From positions 186,001 through 250,000 of the forward strand of contig NZ_FXAR01000002.1 in assembly GCF_900177745.1 (NCBI RefSeq): a stretch of 64,000 nt of DNA, given 5' to 3'. Below the pieces are notes generated by a model. The model was not told where the DNA came from and made no database searches. It saw only the letters and a list, made by a program, of their open reading frames with translations. The DNA comes from Corynebacterium pollutisoli. GTDB lineage: Bacteria > Actinomycetota > Actinomycetes > Mycobacteriales > Mycobacteriaceae. Of the stretch, positions 26,524-35,480 are shown piece after piece. Positions within the stretch are counted from its first letter, which is position 1; the number at the start of each line of letters is the position of its first letter. The position numbers and the translations under genes are program-made.

Positions 26524-27879
26524 ATGTCGCGTCTCATGGCCCGTCGCACCGAACTCGGTCTGCTCATCCTCGCCGCGATCGTGCTCACCGTCATGCTCGC
26601 CAGCCTGGAACTCTCCCAGGGCAACGCGCTGTCCACGGACATGCTGCAGCTCATCGGCGGTTTCGTCGTGGTGTTCTCCCTGGCGCACATCGCCCTGTGC
26701 TTCGCCGCCCCACACGCCGATCAGCTCATGCTGCCGGTGGCGGCCCTGCTCAACGGCATCGGCCTGGTGACCATCCACCGCCTGGACATCGCCAGCGGCT
26801 CGTCGCTGGCCTCCCGCCAGGTGATGTGGACCCTGGTCGGCATCGTCCTGCTCATCGGCGTGCTGTTCATCGTCCGCGAGCACAGACACCTGTCGAAGTA
26901 CTCCTACCTCCTCGGCCTGCTGGGCCTCATCCTGCTGGCCCTGCCGCTGGTGTGGCCGACGTCGATCAACGCCGACGCCCGCATCTGGATCACCCTCGGA
27001 CCGTTCTCCGTCCAGCCGGGCGAGTTCTCCAAGATCCTCCTGCTGCTCTTCTTCGCGCAGCTGCTGGCGTCCAAGCGCGCCCTGTTCAACATCGCGGGCT
27101 ACCGCTTCCTGGGCCTGGATTTCCCACGTCTGCGTGACCTGGCGCCGATCCTCATGGTGTGGGCGATCGCCATCCTCATCATGGCCGCGTCCAACGACTT
27201 CGGCCCCGCGCTGCTGCTGTTCTCCACCGTGCTGGGCATGGTGTACCTGGCCACCGGCCGCGCGTCGTGGCTGCTCATCGGCGTCATGCTCGTCGCCGCG
27301 GGCGGCACCGCCGTGTACCAGGTGTCGGCGAAGATCCAGGACCGCGTGACCAACTTCCTCGACCCGGTGGCCAACTACGATTCCACCGGCTACCAGCTGT
27401 CCCAGGCCCTGTTCGGCATGTCCTGGGGTGGGGTGACCGGTACCGGACTGGGCCAGGGTCACCCGGAGATCGTCCCGGTCGCGCACTCGGACTTCATCCT
27501 CGCGGCCGTCGCGGAGGAGCTCGGCCTGGTGGGGATCGCCGCCGTGCTCATCCTCTTCGCACTGCTGGTCACCCGTGGTTTCCGCGCTGCCCTGCAGGTG
27601 CGTGACACCTACGGCAAGCTCGTCGCGGGCGGCCTGTCGCTGACGATCGCGATCCAGGTGTTCGTGGTCACCGCGGGCATCTCCGCGCTCATGCCGATGA
27701 CCGGCCTGACCACGCCGTTCATGTCCGCCGGCGGCTCCTCGCTCATGGCGAACTACATCCTCCTCGGCCTGTTGCTGCGCATCTCGCACTCGGCCCGTCG
27801 CCCCGCCGACGATCCCGCGCTTGCCGACGCCGCCCCCGGCACCCATCTCTTCCAGGCGCAGGGTGGTGCCGTCCGATGA
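26524..27879 (+). CDS. rodA: SEDS-family glycosyltransferase RodA
   Basis: Polymerises lipid II into glycan strands for cell elongation, paired with PbpA. About ten transmembrane helices in 451 residues. SEDS landmarks are LVWPTSINADARIWITLGPFSVQPGEFSKIL (the catalytic-loop region), and GVTGTGLGQGHPEIVPVAHSDFI with the family's conserved Glu/Asp residues and AEELG. The ATG follows the pstP stop by one base, and the stop overlaps pbpA (ATGA). FtsW is another possible name, but operon position favours RodA. Confidence 0.92.
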   Translation: MSRLMARRTELGLLILAAIVLTVMLASLELSQGNALSTDMLQLIGGFVVVFSLAHIALCFAAPHADQLMLPVAALLNGIGLVTIHRLDIASGSSLASRQVMWTLVGIVLLIGVLFIVREHRHLSKYSYLLGLLGLILLALPLVWPTSINADARIWITLGPFSVQPGEFSKILLLLFFAQLLASKRALFNIAGYRFLGLDFPRLRDLAPILMVWAIAILIMAASNDFGPALLLFSTVLGMVYLATGRASWLLIGVMLVAAGGTAVYQVSAKIQDRVTNFLDPVANYDSTGYQLSQALFGMSWGGVTGTGLGQGHPEIVPVAHSDFILAAVAEELGLVGIAAVLILFALLVTRGFRAALQVRDTYGKLVAGGLSLTIAIQVFVVTAGISALMPMTGLTTPFMSAGGSSLMANYILLGLLLRISHSARRPADDPALADAAPGTHLFQAQGGAVR

Positions 27880-29309
27880 ATCGTTCCCTGCGTTTCGCCT
27901 CGGCGTTCGCCATCCTGCTCATCCTCGTGCTCCTGGTGAACCTCACCTGGGTGCAGGCCTTCCGGGAGGACCAGTACGCCAACAACCCGCTCAACCAGCG
28001 CGGTTTCTACGAGATGAAGTCCATCCCGCGCGGGCAGATCGCCACCGGCGGCATGGTGCTCGCCTCCTCCTCCCAGGACGGCGACGGCTTCTACCAGCGT
28101 TCCTACCCCTCGGATGATCCGGCGGCCTTCGTGCCCGTCACGGGCTACCTCTCCGACCAGTACGGTGCCTCCGGCCTCGAGGCCTCCTACAACCAGGTGC
28201 TCAACGGCACCGACCCGGGCCTGTTCACCTCCCGGTGGATGGACACGCTCACCGGGAAGGAGACCGCCGGCGCCAACCTGGAGCTGACCCTCGACCCGCA
28301 GATGCAGCAGGTCGCGCACCAGCAGCTCACGGGCAACGGTTACGAGGGCGCGGTCGTCGCCCTGCGTCCGTCGACCGGTGCCGTCCTGGCGCTGGCCTCC
28401 TCCCCGGGCTACGACCCCAACGCCCTCGTCGACCCCGCCACCGCGTCGCAGGCGTGGGAGCAGGTGACACAGGCCCCGGGCAACCCGCTCATCAACCACG
28501 CCACGCAGGACACCCTGCCGGCGGGGTCGATCTTCAAGATCATCACCACCGCGGCGGGCCTGACCAACGGCTACTCCGCCGACTCGCAGCTCACCGGCGC
28601 CCCGGAGATCACCCTCCCCGGCACCACGACGACGCTGACGAACTACGGCGGCCAGGCGTGCGCCGGCGGCGGTGAGGTCTCCCTCGAGACCGCGTTCGCC
28701 CTGTCCTGCAACACCGCCTTCGTCCAGATGGCCGTCGACGTCGGCACCGACGCCTTCCGCTCCACCGCGGAGGCCTTCGGCGTCGGCGAGAACCACGACC
28801 TCGGCCTACCCACCTCCCCGGGCGGGCTGGGCGACGTCGCGGATGACGCCGCCCTCGGCCAGAGCGCCATCGGCCAGCGCGACGTCACCATGTCGGCGCT
28901 GCAGGCGGCGATCATGGCGGCGACCGTCGCCAACGACGGACGCCGGATGGAACCGTACGTCGTCGACAAGATCACCGGTGCGGACCTGCGCGAGCTGCGC
29001 ACGGCCGACCCGAAGGAGGTCACCCAGGCCGTCTCCCCGGAGGTGGCCGCGCAGCTCGAGGAGCTCATGCTCGCCTCGGAGCGCAACACCGCCGGCGGGC
29101 GGGCGGGCATCGCCTCGAAGACGGGTACCGCCGAGCACGGCGACGAGGGCACCCCGCCGCACACGTGGTACGTCGCGTACCTGCCGGACAGTGATGTGGC
29201 GGTGGCGGTCGTCGTGAAGAACGGCGGCGGCATGGGCACCGGCGCGACCGGCGGCCGGGTGGCCTCTCCGGTCGGCCGCGCGGTGCTGGATGCGGCAGGG
29301 GGTGCGTGA
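27876..29309 (+). CDS. pbpA: Class B penicillin-binding protein PbpA
   Basis: Transpeptidase that cross-links new peptidoglycan with RodA at the growing pole. A single signal-anchor helix (residues 8-28) is followed by a short dimerisation region and the transpeptidase domain. Active-site motifs are S-x-x-K in AGSIFKIIT, S-x-N in LSCNTAF and K-T-G in ASKTGTAEHGD. The 477 residues match corynebacterial and mycobacterial PbpA. In mycobacteria PknB phosphorylates it. Overlaps rodA and pknA. Confidence 0.94.
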   Translation: MNRSLRFASAFAILLILVLLVNLTWVQAFREDQYANNPLNQRGFYEMKSIPRGQIATGGMVLASSSQDGDGFYQRSYPSDDPAAFVPVTGYLSDQYGASGLEASYNQVLNGTDPGLFTSRWMDTLTGKETAGANLELTLDPQMQQVAHQQLTGNGYEGAVVALRPSTGAVLALASSPGYDPNALVDPATASQAWEQVTQAPGNPLINHATQDTLPAGSIFKIITTAAGLTNGYSADSQLTGAPEITLPGTTTTLTNYGGQACAGGGEVSLETAFALSCNTAFVQMAVDVGTDAFRSTAEAFGVGENHDLGLPTSPGGLGDVADDAALGQSAIGQRDVTMSALQAAIMAATVANDGRRMEPYVVDKITGADLRELRTADPKEVTQAVSPEVAAQLEELMLASERNTAGGRAGIASKTGTAEHGDEGTPPHTWYVAYLPDSDVAVAVVVKNGGGMGTGATGGRVASPVGRAVLDAAGGA

Positions 29310-30733
29310 TGGCCGACATCGAGGGCCGCGAACGGCTCCAGAACCTCATCGGCGACGACTACCGCCTGCAGTGGATCATCGGCCACGGCGGCATGTCCAC
29401 CGTGTGGCTCGCCGACGACACCGTCCACGACCGCGAGGTCGCGCTGAAGATCCTGCGCCCGGAGTTCTCGGACAACCGGGAGTTCCTCACCCGCTTCCGC
29501 AATGAGGCGGAGACGGCGGAGCTCATCGACTCCGACAACGTGGTGCGCACCTACGACTACCGCGAGATCCCCGATCCCGCGGGCCACACGTTCTGCTTCA
29601 TCGCGATGGAGTACGTGCGTGGCGAATCCCTCGCCGATCTGCTGGCGCGGGAGAAGTCGCTCGACGAGGCGCTCGTCCTCGACGTGCTCGAGCAGGCCGC
29701 CCACGGCCTGTCGATCATCCACCGCATGGACCTGGTGCACCGCGACATCAAGCCGGGCAACCTCATGATCACGCAGAACGGCCAGGTGAAGATCACCGAC
29801 TTCGGTATCGCCAAGGCCGCCGCCGCGGTGCCGCTGACGCGCACCGGCATGGTCGTCGGCACCGCGCAGTACGTCTCCCCGGAGCAGGCGCAGGGCAAGG
29901 AGGTCACGTCGGCGTCCGACGTGTACTCCCTCGCCGTCGTCGGGTACGAGATGCTCGCCGGGCAGCGCCCCTTCGTCGGCGACTCCTCCGTGTCGGTGGC
30001 GCTGGCGCACATCAGCCAGTCCCCGCCGCCGCTGTCGACATCCGTGTCCGCCGAGGCCCGCGAGCTCATCGGCATCGCCCTGCGCAAGGATCCGACGCAG
30101 CGTTTCGCGGACGGCAACGAACTGGCCCTCGCCGTCTCCGCCGTGCGCCTGGGCAAGCGTCCCCCGCAGCCGGCCTCGGCGGCGATGACACGGGTTGCGC
30201 AGGAGCCCGCGCCGACCGAGTCGACGCGCATGCTCGGCCAGGTCACGCACCCGACGACGATCCGCCCGGCTCAGACCATCGCGCCCCCGCCGCGTCCCCC
30301 GGCGCAGCGCCCGGCCGTGCAGCCGCAGCGGGACGGCGGTTTCGCCACCGGCCTGCTGCTCGCGGTGCTCATCGCGGCGCTGCTCGGCGGCGGCATGTAC
30401 CTGGCGTGGCAGGCCGGCCTCTTCGAGGGCACCGACCCCGCACCGGTGACGAGCGAGCAGCCGACCACGCAGGAGATCATCACCGAGTGGGTCACCCCCA
30501 CCCCGGAAGCGGAGCCGACCACGGAGCAGCCCCCGGAGACCGTCACCGAGTGGATCACGCCCACCCCGGAGCCGGAACCCGAGCCCGAGCCGGAACCGGA
30601 GCCGACACCGGAGACCACGCCGGACCCGGTGCAGCCGGAACAGCCCGCGCCCCCGGATAATGGTGGGGGAACCCCGGGTGAACTGGATCAGCTTCTCGAG
30701 GACCTGGGGAACCTGACCAACGGAGGTAACTGA
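29309..30733 (+). CDS. pknA: Ser/Thr protein kinase PknA
   Basis: Membrane kinase acting with PknB on growth and division proteins. The kinase domain has the glycine loop GHGGMSTVWLA, VALKILRPEF (catalytic Lys), HRDIKPGN, DFGIAK and the activation segment GTAQYVSPEQ. A juxtamembrane linker ends at a TM helix near residue 350. The extracellular tail is a Pro/Glu/Thr-rich spacer with alternating Glu-Pro pairs and no PASTA domain. ATG 29309 shares one base with the pbpA stop; GTG 29306 is an alternative. Confidence 0.94.
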   Translation: MADIEGRERLQNLIGDDYRLQWIIGHGGMSTVWLADDTVHDREVALKILRPEFSDNREFLTRFRNEAETAELIDSDNVVRTYDYREIPDPAGHTFCFIAMEYVRGESLADLLAREKSLDEALVLDVLEQAAHGLSIIHRMDLVHRDIKPGNLMITQNGQVKITDFGIAKAAAAVPLTRTGMVVGTAQYVSPEQAQGKEVTSASDVYSLAVVGYEMLAGQRPFVGDSSVSVALAHISQSPPPLSTSVSAEARELIGIALRKDPTQRFADGNELALAVSAVRLGKRPPQPASAAMTRVAQEPAPTESTRMLGQVTHPTTIRPAQTIAPPPRPPAQRPAVQPQRDGGFATGLLLAVLIAALLGGGMYLAWQAGLFEGTDPAPVTSEQPTTQEIITEWVTPTPEAEPTTEQPPETVTEWITPTPEPEPEPEPEPEPTPETTPDPVQPEQPAPPDNGGGTPGELDQLLEDLGNLTNGGN

Positions 30734-32688
30734 TGACGCTGATCGGTGACCGCTACGAGACCGCCGAGATCATCGGCACGGGCGGCATGTCCGAGGTCTT
30801 CGCCGCGGAGGACACCCTCCTCGGCCGGGGCGTCGCCGTGAAGATGCTCCGCCTGGAGCTGGCCCGGGACGTCAGTTTCCGGGAGCGTTTCCGCCGGGAG
30901 GCGCAGAACTCCGGTCGCCTCAACCATCCGGCGATCGTCGCGGTCTTCGACACCGGCGAGACCGTCGTCGACGGCATCGACGTCCCCTACATCGTCATGG
31001 AGCGCATCCACGGCCGCACCCTGCGCGACATCGTCCGCGAGGACGGCCCGATGAGCCCGGCGCGCGCCGCCGAGGTGCTCATCCCCGTCGCCGAGGCCCT
31101 GCAGCACAGCCACGAGGCCGGCATCATCCACCGCGACGTCAAGCCGGCGAACATCATGATCACCAACACCGGTGAGGTGAAGGTGATGGACTTCGGCATC
31201 GCCCGCGCCCTCGACGACTCGACCTCGGCGATGACGCAGACCTCGGCGGTCATCGGCACCGCCCAGTACCTCTCCCCCGAGCAGGCGCGCGGCCGCGCCG
31301 CCGACGCCCGCTCCGACGTCTACGCCCTCGGCTGCGTCCTCTACGAGTCGGTCACCGGCCGCCCGCCGTTCTCCGGCGAGTCGCCGTTCGCCGTCGCCTA
31401 CCAGCATGTTCAGGAAGATCCGGAGGCCCCGTCCTCGCTTATCGACGCCCTGTCCCCCACCGCCGCCATCAACGTCGACGGTGTCGTGCTCACCGCCATG
31501 GCGAAGCATCCGGCGGACCGCTACCAGTCCGCCGCCGCCATGCGCGAGGACCTCGAGCGGCTGTCCCGCAACGCGGTGACCGAGGCCGCCCGCCACTACA
31601 TCGCCGAGGAACAGCCGCCCGCCGACGACTCCCCCACCACGGTGACCCCGGTGGTGCGGGACGAGGAGGGGGCGTCGCGAAGCAACCGGTGGATGGCGTG
31701 GCTCGCCGCGCTGCTCGCCGTGCTCGCGCTCGGCATCGGCGGCGCGTTCGTGTGGGACATTACACGAGACGACGAGCAGGCCGTCGCCCAGATGGTGTCC
31801 GTGCCGGACGTCACCGGCCTGGCCCGCCAGGACGCCACCGCCCGGCTCGAGGCCCTCGAGCTGCGCGTCGACGTCAACGAGGAGCCCTCCCCCGACATCC
31901 CCCGCGGCACCGTCATCCGCACCAACCCCACCGCCGGATCGCAGCTGCAGAAGGGCACCTCCGTCACCCTCACCGTCTCCAGCGGGCGGGAGATCACCGA
32001 CGTCCCCGACGTCACCGGGCTCACCCCCGCCGAGGCCGCCGAGGCACTCGCCGAGGTCGACCTCCACCTGGAACAGCAGGTCATCGAGGCCAGCTCCGAG
32101 ACCATCACCGCCGGCCGCATCATGGAACAGAGCCCGCCGGCCGGGTCGCAGATCTCCAAGGGATCGCGCGTCACCATCACCGTGTCCACCGGCCCGGCGC
32201 TCGTGCGCATCCCCGCGCTGTCCGGCATGCAGGTGCAGCAGGCGGAGGCGACGCTCACCAGCCTGGGCTTCACCCCGGAGGTGACCATGGTCGACTCCTC
32301 CGAACCGGAGGGCCACGTGCTCAGCGTGGAAAACGAGGGTGCCCAGGTCGTCCGCGGCACCGTCGTCCGCATGGAGGTGTCCAACGGGATGATCATCACC
32401 ATGCCCGACCTCAGCCGCCGCACCGAGGCCGACGCCCGGGCCGTCCTCGTCGACGCCGGCTGGGCCGGGGAACTGCGGATCGGCGAACCGGTCAAGACCG
32501 GTGCGCTTGTCGACGAAGACCTCACCGCCGCCACCGACCCCGCCGCCGGCACCGAGATCCGCAGGGACTCCGTGGTCACCCTCCGCCTGTGGGAGTTCGA
32601 CGTCAGTGTCTTCCTCCCCGACCCCGCGGGGGCGCCCGCCGCCGAACCCGCCCCGGGTCCCCTCGACGGCCTCCTCGGTCGCCGATGA
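30733..32688 (+). CDS. pknB: Ser/Thr protein kinase PknB with four PASTA domains
   Basis: The essential sensor kinase: external PASTA domains bind peptidoglycan fragments or lipid II and the internal kinase domain phosphorylates growth regulators. The kinase region has GTGGMSEVFAA, VAVKMLR, HRDVKPANIM, DFGIARAL and GTAQYLSPEQ. A TM helix is near residue 325. Four PASTA repeats follow, beginning at VPDVTGLARQDA, VPDVTGLTPAEA, IPALSGMQVQQA and MPDLSRRTEADA. The operon ends here; crgA starts 54 bases later. Confidence 0.95.
   Translation: MTLIGDRYETAEIIGTGGMSEVFAAEDTLLGRGVAVKMLRLELARDVSFRERFRREAQNSGRLNHPAIVAVFDTGETVVDGIDVPYIVMERIHGRTLRDIVREDGPMSPARAAEVLIPVAEALQHSHEAGIIHRDVKPANIMITNTGEVKVMDFGIARALDDSTSAMTQTSAVIGTAQYLSPEQARGRAADARSDVYALGCVLYESVTGRPPFSGESPFAVAYQHVQEDPEAPSSLIDALSPTAAINVDGVVLTAMAKHPADRYQSAAAMREDLERLSRNAVTEAARHYIAEEQPPADDSPTTVTPVVRDEEGASRSNRWMAWLAALLAVLALGIGGAFVWDITRDDEQAVAQMVSVPDVTGLARQDATARLEALELRVDVNEEPSPDIPRGTVIRTNPTAGSQLQKGTSVTLTVSSGREITDVPDVTGLTPAEAAEALAEVDLHLEQQVIEASSETITAGRIMEQSPPAGSQISKGSRVTITVSTGPALVRIPALSGMQVQQAEATLTSLGFTPEVTMVDSSEPEGHVLSVENEGAQVVRGTVVRMEVSNGMIITMPDLSRRTEADARAVLVDAGWAGELRIGEPVKTGALVDEDLTAATDPAAGTEIRRDSVVTLRLWEFDVSVFLPDPAGAPAAEPAPGPLDGLLGRR
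31437..31448 (-). repeat. Over-represented 12-mer GCGTCGATAAGC
   Basis: Exact minus-strand copy inside pknB, just upstream of the kinase domain's end. The plus strand reads Leu-Ile-Asp-Ala. Confidence 0.7.
31672..31683 (+). repeat. Two-base variant of the repeated 12-mer (GCGTCGCGAAGC)
   Basis: Preceded by five G, as at position 31 and 51916. It lies in pknB just before the TM helix. Confidence 0.35.
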
Positions 32689-32742
32689 GCCCGCGCTGCT
32701 ACTCTTAGACCCACCCTGACACCCCGTTGAAAGGCCCTGACG

Positions 32743-33009
32743 ATGCCCAAGGCAAAGATCACCCGGAATGCCATCCCCGCCTCCACCTCGAGTGCCAACC
32801 GCACCCCGGTGAAGATCAACACCGGTGGCACGCCCGTCTGGTACAAGGCCCTCATGTTCGGGCTCATGCTCCTGGGCCTGCTGTGGCTGGTGGTCAATTA
32901 CCTCGCCGGGCACCAGATCCCCTTCATGGTCGAGCTCGGCGTGTGGAACTACGCCATCGGTTTCGGCCTCTTCGTCCTGGGTCTGCTCATGACCATGGGA
33001 TGGCGTTAG
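32743..33009 (+). CDS. crgA: Cell division protein CrgA
   Basis: An 88-residue membrane protein that bridges divisome proteins (FtsZ, FtsQ, FtsI) in actinobacteria. It has two transmembrane segments ([20 protein letters not shown] and [19 protein letters not shown]) joined by a short loop, and a basic N-terminal tail starting MPKAKIT. The size and topology match the family. It is followed by a strong terminator at 33039-33080. Confidence 0.93.
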   Translation: MPKAKITRNAIPASTSSANRTPVKINTGGTPVWYKALMFGLMLLGLLWLVVNYLAGHQIPFMVELGVWNYAIGFGLFVLGLLMTMGWR

Positions 33010-33038
33010 CTCCTCAGACTCCTCCATCCGCGGGTGCC

Positions 33039-33080
33039 ACCACCCCGGCCGCAGACGTTGCGGTCGGGGTGGTCTTTTTT
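33039..33080 (+). terminator. Rho-independent terminator of crgA
   Basis: 15-bp GC-rich stem with one mismatch (33039-33053 with 33059-33073), followed by a CTTTTTT run. It closes the kinase/crgA cluster. Confidence 0.9.
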
Positions 33081-33090
33081 GTGCGGCGGG

Positions 33091-33157
33091 GGTAGATCAT
33101 CGTGCAGTAGTGCCGTTGGCGGGCCTGCAGAATCCCACTACTGCACGATGATCGACC
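33091..33157. repeat. Large inverted repeat, REP- or MITE-like
   Basis: Arms of 22 bases at 33091-33112 and 33136-33157 pair with only one mismatch; the inner 18 bases of each arm are perfectly complementary. The 23-nt loop begins CCGTTGGCGGG. It follows the crgA terminator directly and has no U-run. The arms are not part of any gene. This size and symmetry suit a palindromic intergenic repeat family or a protein-binding site. Confidence 0.7.
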
Positions 33158-33238
33158 TGCCGGCGTCGTGCCAAGGTTGTGAAGGGCGACTGCCGTGGAC
33201 ATCGGGACGCGTGTGGCGGTTGTGAACAACCGGACCAG

Positions 33239-33545
33239 TTATCCCCAGTTATCCCCAGTTATCCCCAGCAGCGCCCCGGATTCCACCGTTTTATCCACCG
33301 GTCCACACCCCGCGGATTCATCCACAGGAGTTATCCACACTGTGGATAGTTACATGGATGTCACTATTCGAATGACACACCCGAAGAATCGTCCCCCACC
33401 CCGTCGACGTGGCATTTCCCCAGGAGATTCGAACATCTGCGCAGGTGGGGAAAACTGTCCACACAGTTATCCACAGTCTGGGGAGAACCCGGGGAAGGAG
33501 AGATTCTTCACACTCTCCACAGATCCATCCCCAGCCTGTGGATAA
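33239..33545. promoter_or_regulatory. Dense DnaA-box cluster in the crgA-rhomboid gap
   Basis: Three TTATCCCCA words stand in tandem with exactly 10-bp spacing (33239, 33249, 33259). Perfect TTATCCACA boxes lie at 33331 and 33467, and one on the other strand at 33537. One-mismatch boxes are at 33291, 33318, 33341 (reverse) and 33455. No gene lies in 33081-33560. The cluster is about 24 kb from dnaA. It may titrate DnaA, reactivate it, or be part of origin control. Confidence 0.8.
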
Positions 33546-33560
33546 CTTTCGAATCACAGA

Positions 33561-34208
33561 TCATACAGCGAGCACCGCGGCACACGATGCCGCCAACACT
33601 GCGAGGACGCCCACCCACCGCACGCGGTGGTCCCGGTGGACGAAGAAGAACACCATCGCCGCCCCCGCGAACAGGCCGCCCATGTGCCCCCACAGCGACA
33701 CCGACGGTGCCAGGAACGTGTACACCACGTTCACCGCCACGAGTGTGAGAGGTGCCCGGAGATCCCCGCCCCGGACCCGCGCCACCCCGACGAGCAGCAC
33801 CATGAGTGCGAACAGCGCCCCCGACGCGCCCGCCGTCGGCTGGGCCCAGTCCATCCACAGCACCGTCGCGCTCGCCCCGATGCCCCCGGCCAGGAACGCC
33901 GCCCCGTACAGCGCCGTCCCCGCGAACTTCTCGATCTCCCGCCCCACCAGCATGAGCAGGAAACTGTTGATGGCCACATGCCCTAAATCGATGTGGAGGA
34001 ACACCGCCCCCAGTGCACGCAGGCGGTCGAGCCCGCCCGTGGACACCTCGGGGCCGTAGAGCAACCAGGCCCGGCCCAGCTCGGAGGCGTGGAGATTGTC
34101 CATCAGCGAGCGGGACTCCACCGCCGTGATGACATAGACGATGACGGCGGCGGCGGTGAAGAACGTGGTGGCGGGGGCGTCGGCCCACCAGCGGCGCAGG
34201 ATGGTCAC
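33561..34208 (-). CDS. Rhomboid family intramembrane serine protease
   Basis: A 215-residue integral membrane protease with about six transmembrane helices. The catalytic Ser is in GASGALFAL and the catalytic His in LWGHMGGLFAG; the conserved HIDLGHVAINSF in an earlier helix gives the oxyanion-site residues. The start is GTG 34208. It transcribes toward the DnaA-box cluster and stops beside it. Substrate unknown. Confidence 0.9.
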   Translation of the reverse strand: MTILRRWWADAPATTFFTAAAVIVYVITAVESRSLMDNLHASELGRAWLLYGPEVSTGGLDRLRALGAVFLHIDLGHVAINSFLLMLVGREIEKFAGTALYGAAFLAGGIGASATVLWMDWAQPTAGASGALFALMVLLVGVARVRGGDLRAPLTLVAVNVVYTFLAPSVSLWGHMGGLFAGAAMVFFFVHRDHRVRWVGVLAVLAASCAAVLAV

Positions 34209-34241
34209 AGTGACATCTTCCCGGAATCGGCGAGGCCCGCG

Positions 34242-34253
34242 ACGTCGACAAGC
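34242..34253 (+). repeat. Two-base variant of the repeated 12-mer (ACGTCGACAAGC)
   Basis: Differs at positions 1 and 8. It lies in the gap between the rhomboid gene and ppiA. Confidence 0.3.
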
Positions 34254-34282
34254 GACGCGCGGGCCAAAGCGGGGGTGGAACT

Positions 34283-34804
34283 CTAGGCGATGGTGACGGA
34301 CTCGATCATGACCGGGTCGTTCGGGCGGTCCATGCGGTCGGTCGGGGTGGTGGCGATAGCGTCGACGACCTTGCGGGACTCCTCGTCCACGACCTCACCG
34401 AAGATGGTGTGGCGGTTGTTCAGGTGCGGGGTCGGGACAACGGTGATGAAGAACTGGGAACCGTTGGTGCCCGGGCCGGCGTTGGCCATGGCCAGCAGGT
34501 ACGGACGGTCGAACTGGAGCTCCGGGTGGAACTCGTCGGCGAACATGTAGCCCGGGCCGCCACGGCCGGTGCCGGTCGGGTCGCCGCCCTGGATCATGAA
34601 GCCGTCGATGACGCGGTGGAACACGGCGCCGTCGTAGAACGGGCCGGACTTCTCACCGGAGGCGTTCTCGGTGGAGTACTCCTTGGAGCCGTCCGCCAGG
34701 CCGACGAAGTTGTCGACGGTGGCCGGGGCGTGGTTGCCGAAGAGCTCGATGACGATGTCGCCACGGTTGGTGTGCAGAGTCGCAGTTGCGGTCTTGTTGG
34801 TCAT
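34283..34804 (-). CDS. ppiA: Peptidyl-prolyl cis-trans isomerase, cyclophilin type
   Basis: Speeds proline isomerisation during folding in the cytoplasm. The 173-residue protein has the cyclophilin core: [24 protein letters not shown], the [12 protein letters not shown] motif and [10 protein letters not shown]. No signal peptide. The frame stays open far upstream, but the ATG at 34804 gives a normal cyclophilin N-terminus ([17 protein letters not shown]). Confidence 0.94.
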   Translation of the reverse strand: MTNKTATATLHTNRGDIVIELFGNHAPATVDNFVGLADGSKEYSTENASGEKSGPFYDGAVFHRVIDGFMIQGGDPTGTGRGGPGYMFADEFHPELQFDRPYLLAMANAGPGTNGSQFFITVVPTPHLNNRHTIFGEVVDEESRKVVDAIATTPTDRMDRPNDPVMIESVTIA

Positions 34805-34850
34805 GGCGGCCAGTCTAGCGAAAGTGCCGCCGGGTGAGGTGACAGCGGAC

Positions 34851-35480
34851 TCAGTAGCCGCGCCTGATCCACTCCTCGAGGTGCGGTGCCTCGGCACCGA
34901 CAGTGGTGTGGTCGCCGTGGCCGGTGCGCACGACGGTCTCCGCGGGCAGGTCGAGGACCGACTTCTGCAGCGAGGCGATGATCGTGTCGAAGGAGGAGTA
35001 CTTACGTCCCGTTGCACCCGGGCCACCCTGGAAGAGAGTGTCACCGGAGAACAGCTCGTCTGCCTCCGGCAGGTAGAGGCAGCAGGATCCGGGAGAGTGT
35101 CCGGGGGTGTTGAGCACCTGCATGTCGGTGCCGGCGATCTGGAAGACCTGACCCTCGGCGAGATCTTCATGGGCGAGACCCGGGTGGGTCTCGTCCCACA
35201 GCATCTGGTCGCCGGGATGGACGTAGATGGGTGCGTCGAGCTTCGTGGACAGCTCCGGGGCGACGGTGATGTGGTCGTTGTGGGCGTGGGTGCAGATGAT
35301 GCCCCTGACCCTGCGGCCGGCCACCTTCTCGATGATGGGGGCAGCGTCATGGGCGGCATCGATGATGAACACCTCGGAATCGTCGCCGACGATCCAGATG
35401 TTGTTGTCGACGTCCCACTCACCGCCGTCGAGGATGAACTTTCCGGAGGTCTCGACATGGTCGATACGAAGGCCGGTCAT
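34851..35480 (-). CDS. Metallo-beta-lactamase-fold hydrolase (formaldehyde-detoxification partner)
   Basis: A 209-residue hydrolase with the metal motif CTHAHNDHI, then a His in NTPGHSPGS and an Asp in [11 protein letters not shown]. It is related to glyoxalase II. Its ATG at 35480 overlaps the stop of the mycothiol-dependent formaldehyde dehydrogenase gene (ATGA); GTG 35483 is an alternative start. The pairing suggests it hydrolyses S-formylmycothiol, the dehydrogenase product, releasing formate and mycothiol. This activity is inferred from coupling. Confidence 0.82.
   Translation of the reverse strand: MTGLRIDHVETSGKFILDGGEWDVDNNIWIVGDDSEVFIIDAAHDAAPIIEKVAGRRVRGIICTHAHNDHITVAPELSTKLDAPIYVHPGDQMLWDETHPGLAHEDLAEGQVFQIAGTDMQVLNTPGHSPGSCCLYLPEADELFSGDTLFQGGPGATGRKYSSFDTIIASLQKSVLDLPAETVVRTGHGDHTTVGAEAPHLEEWIRRGY

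Noticed and set aside
33239..33267. CRISPR or VNTR for the TTATCCCCA triplet
   Set aside because: Only 9-base units with one-base gaps; they are better read as DnaA boxes.
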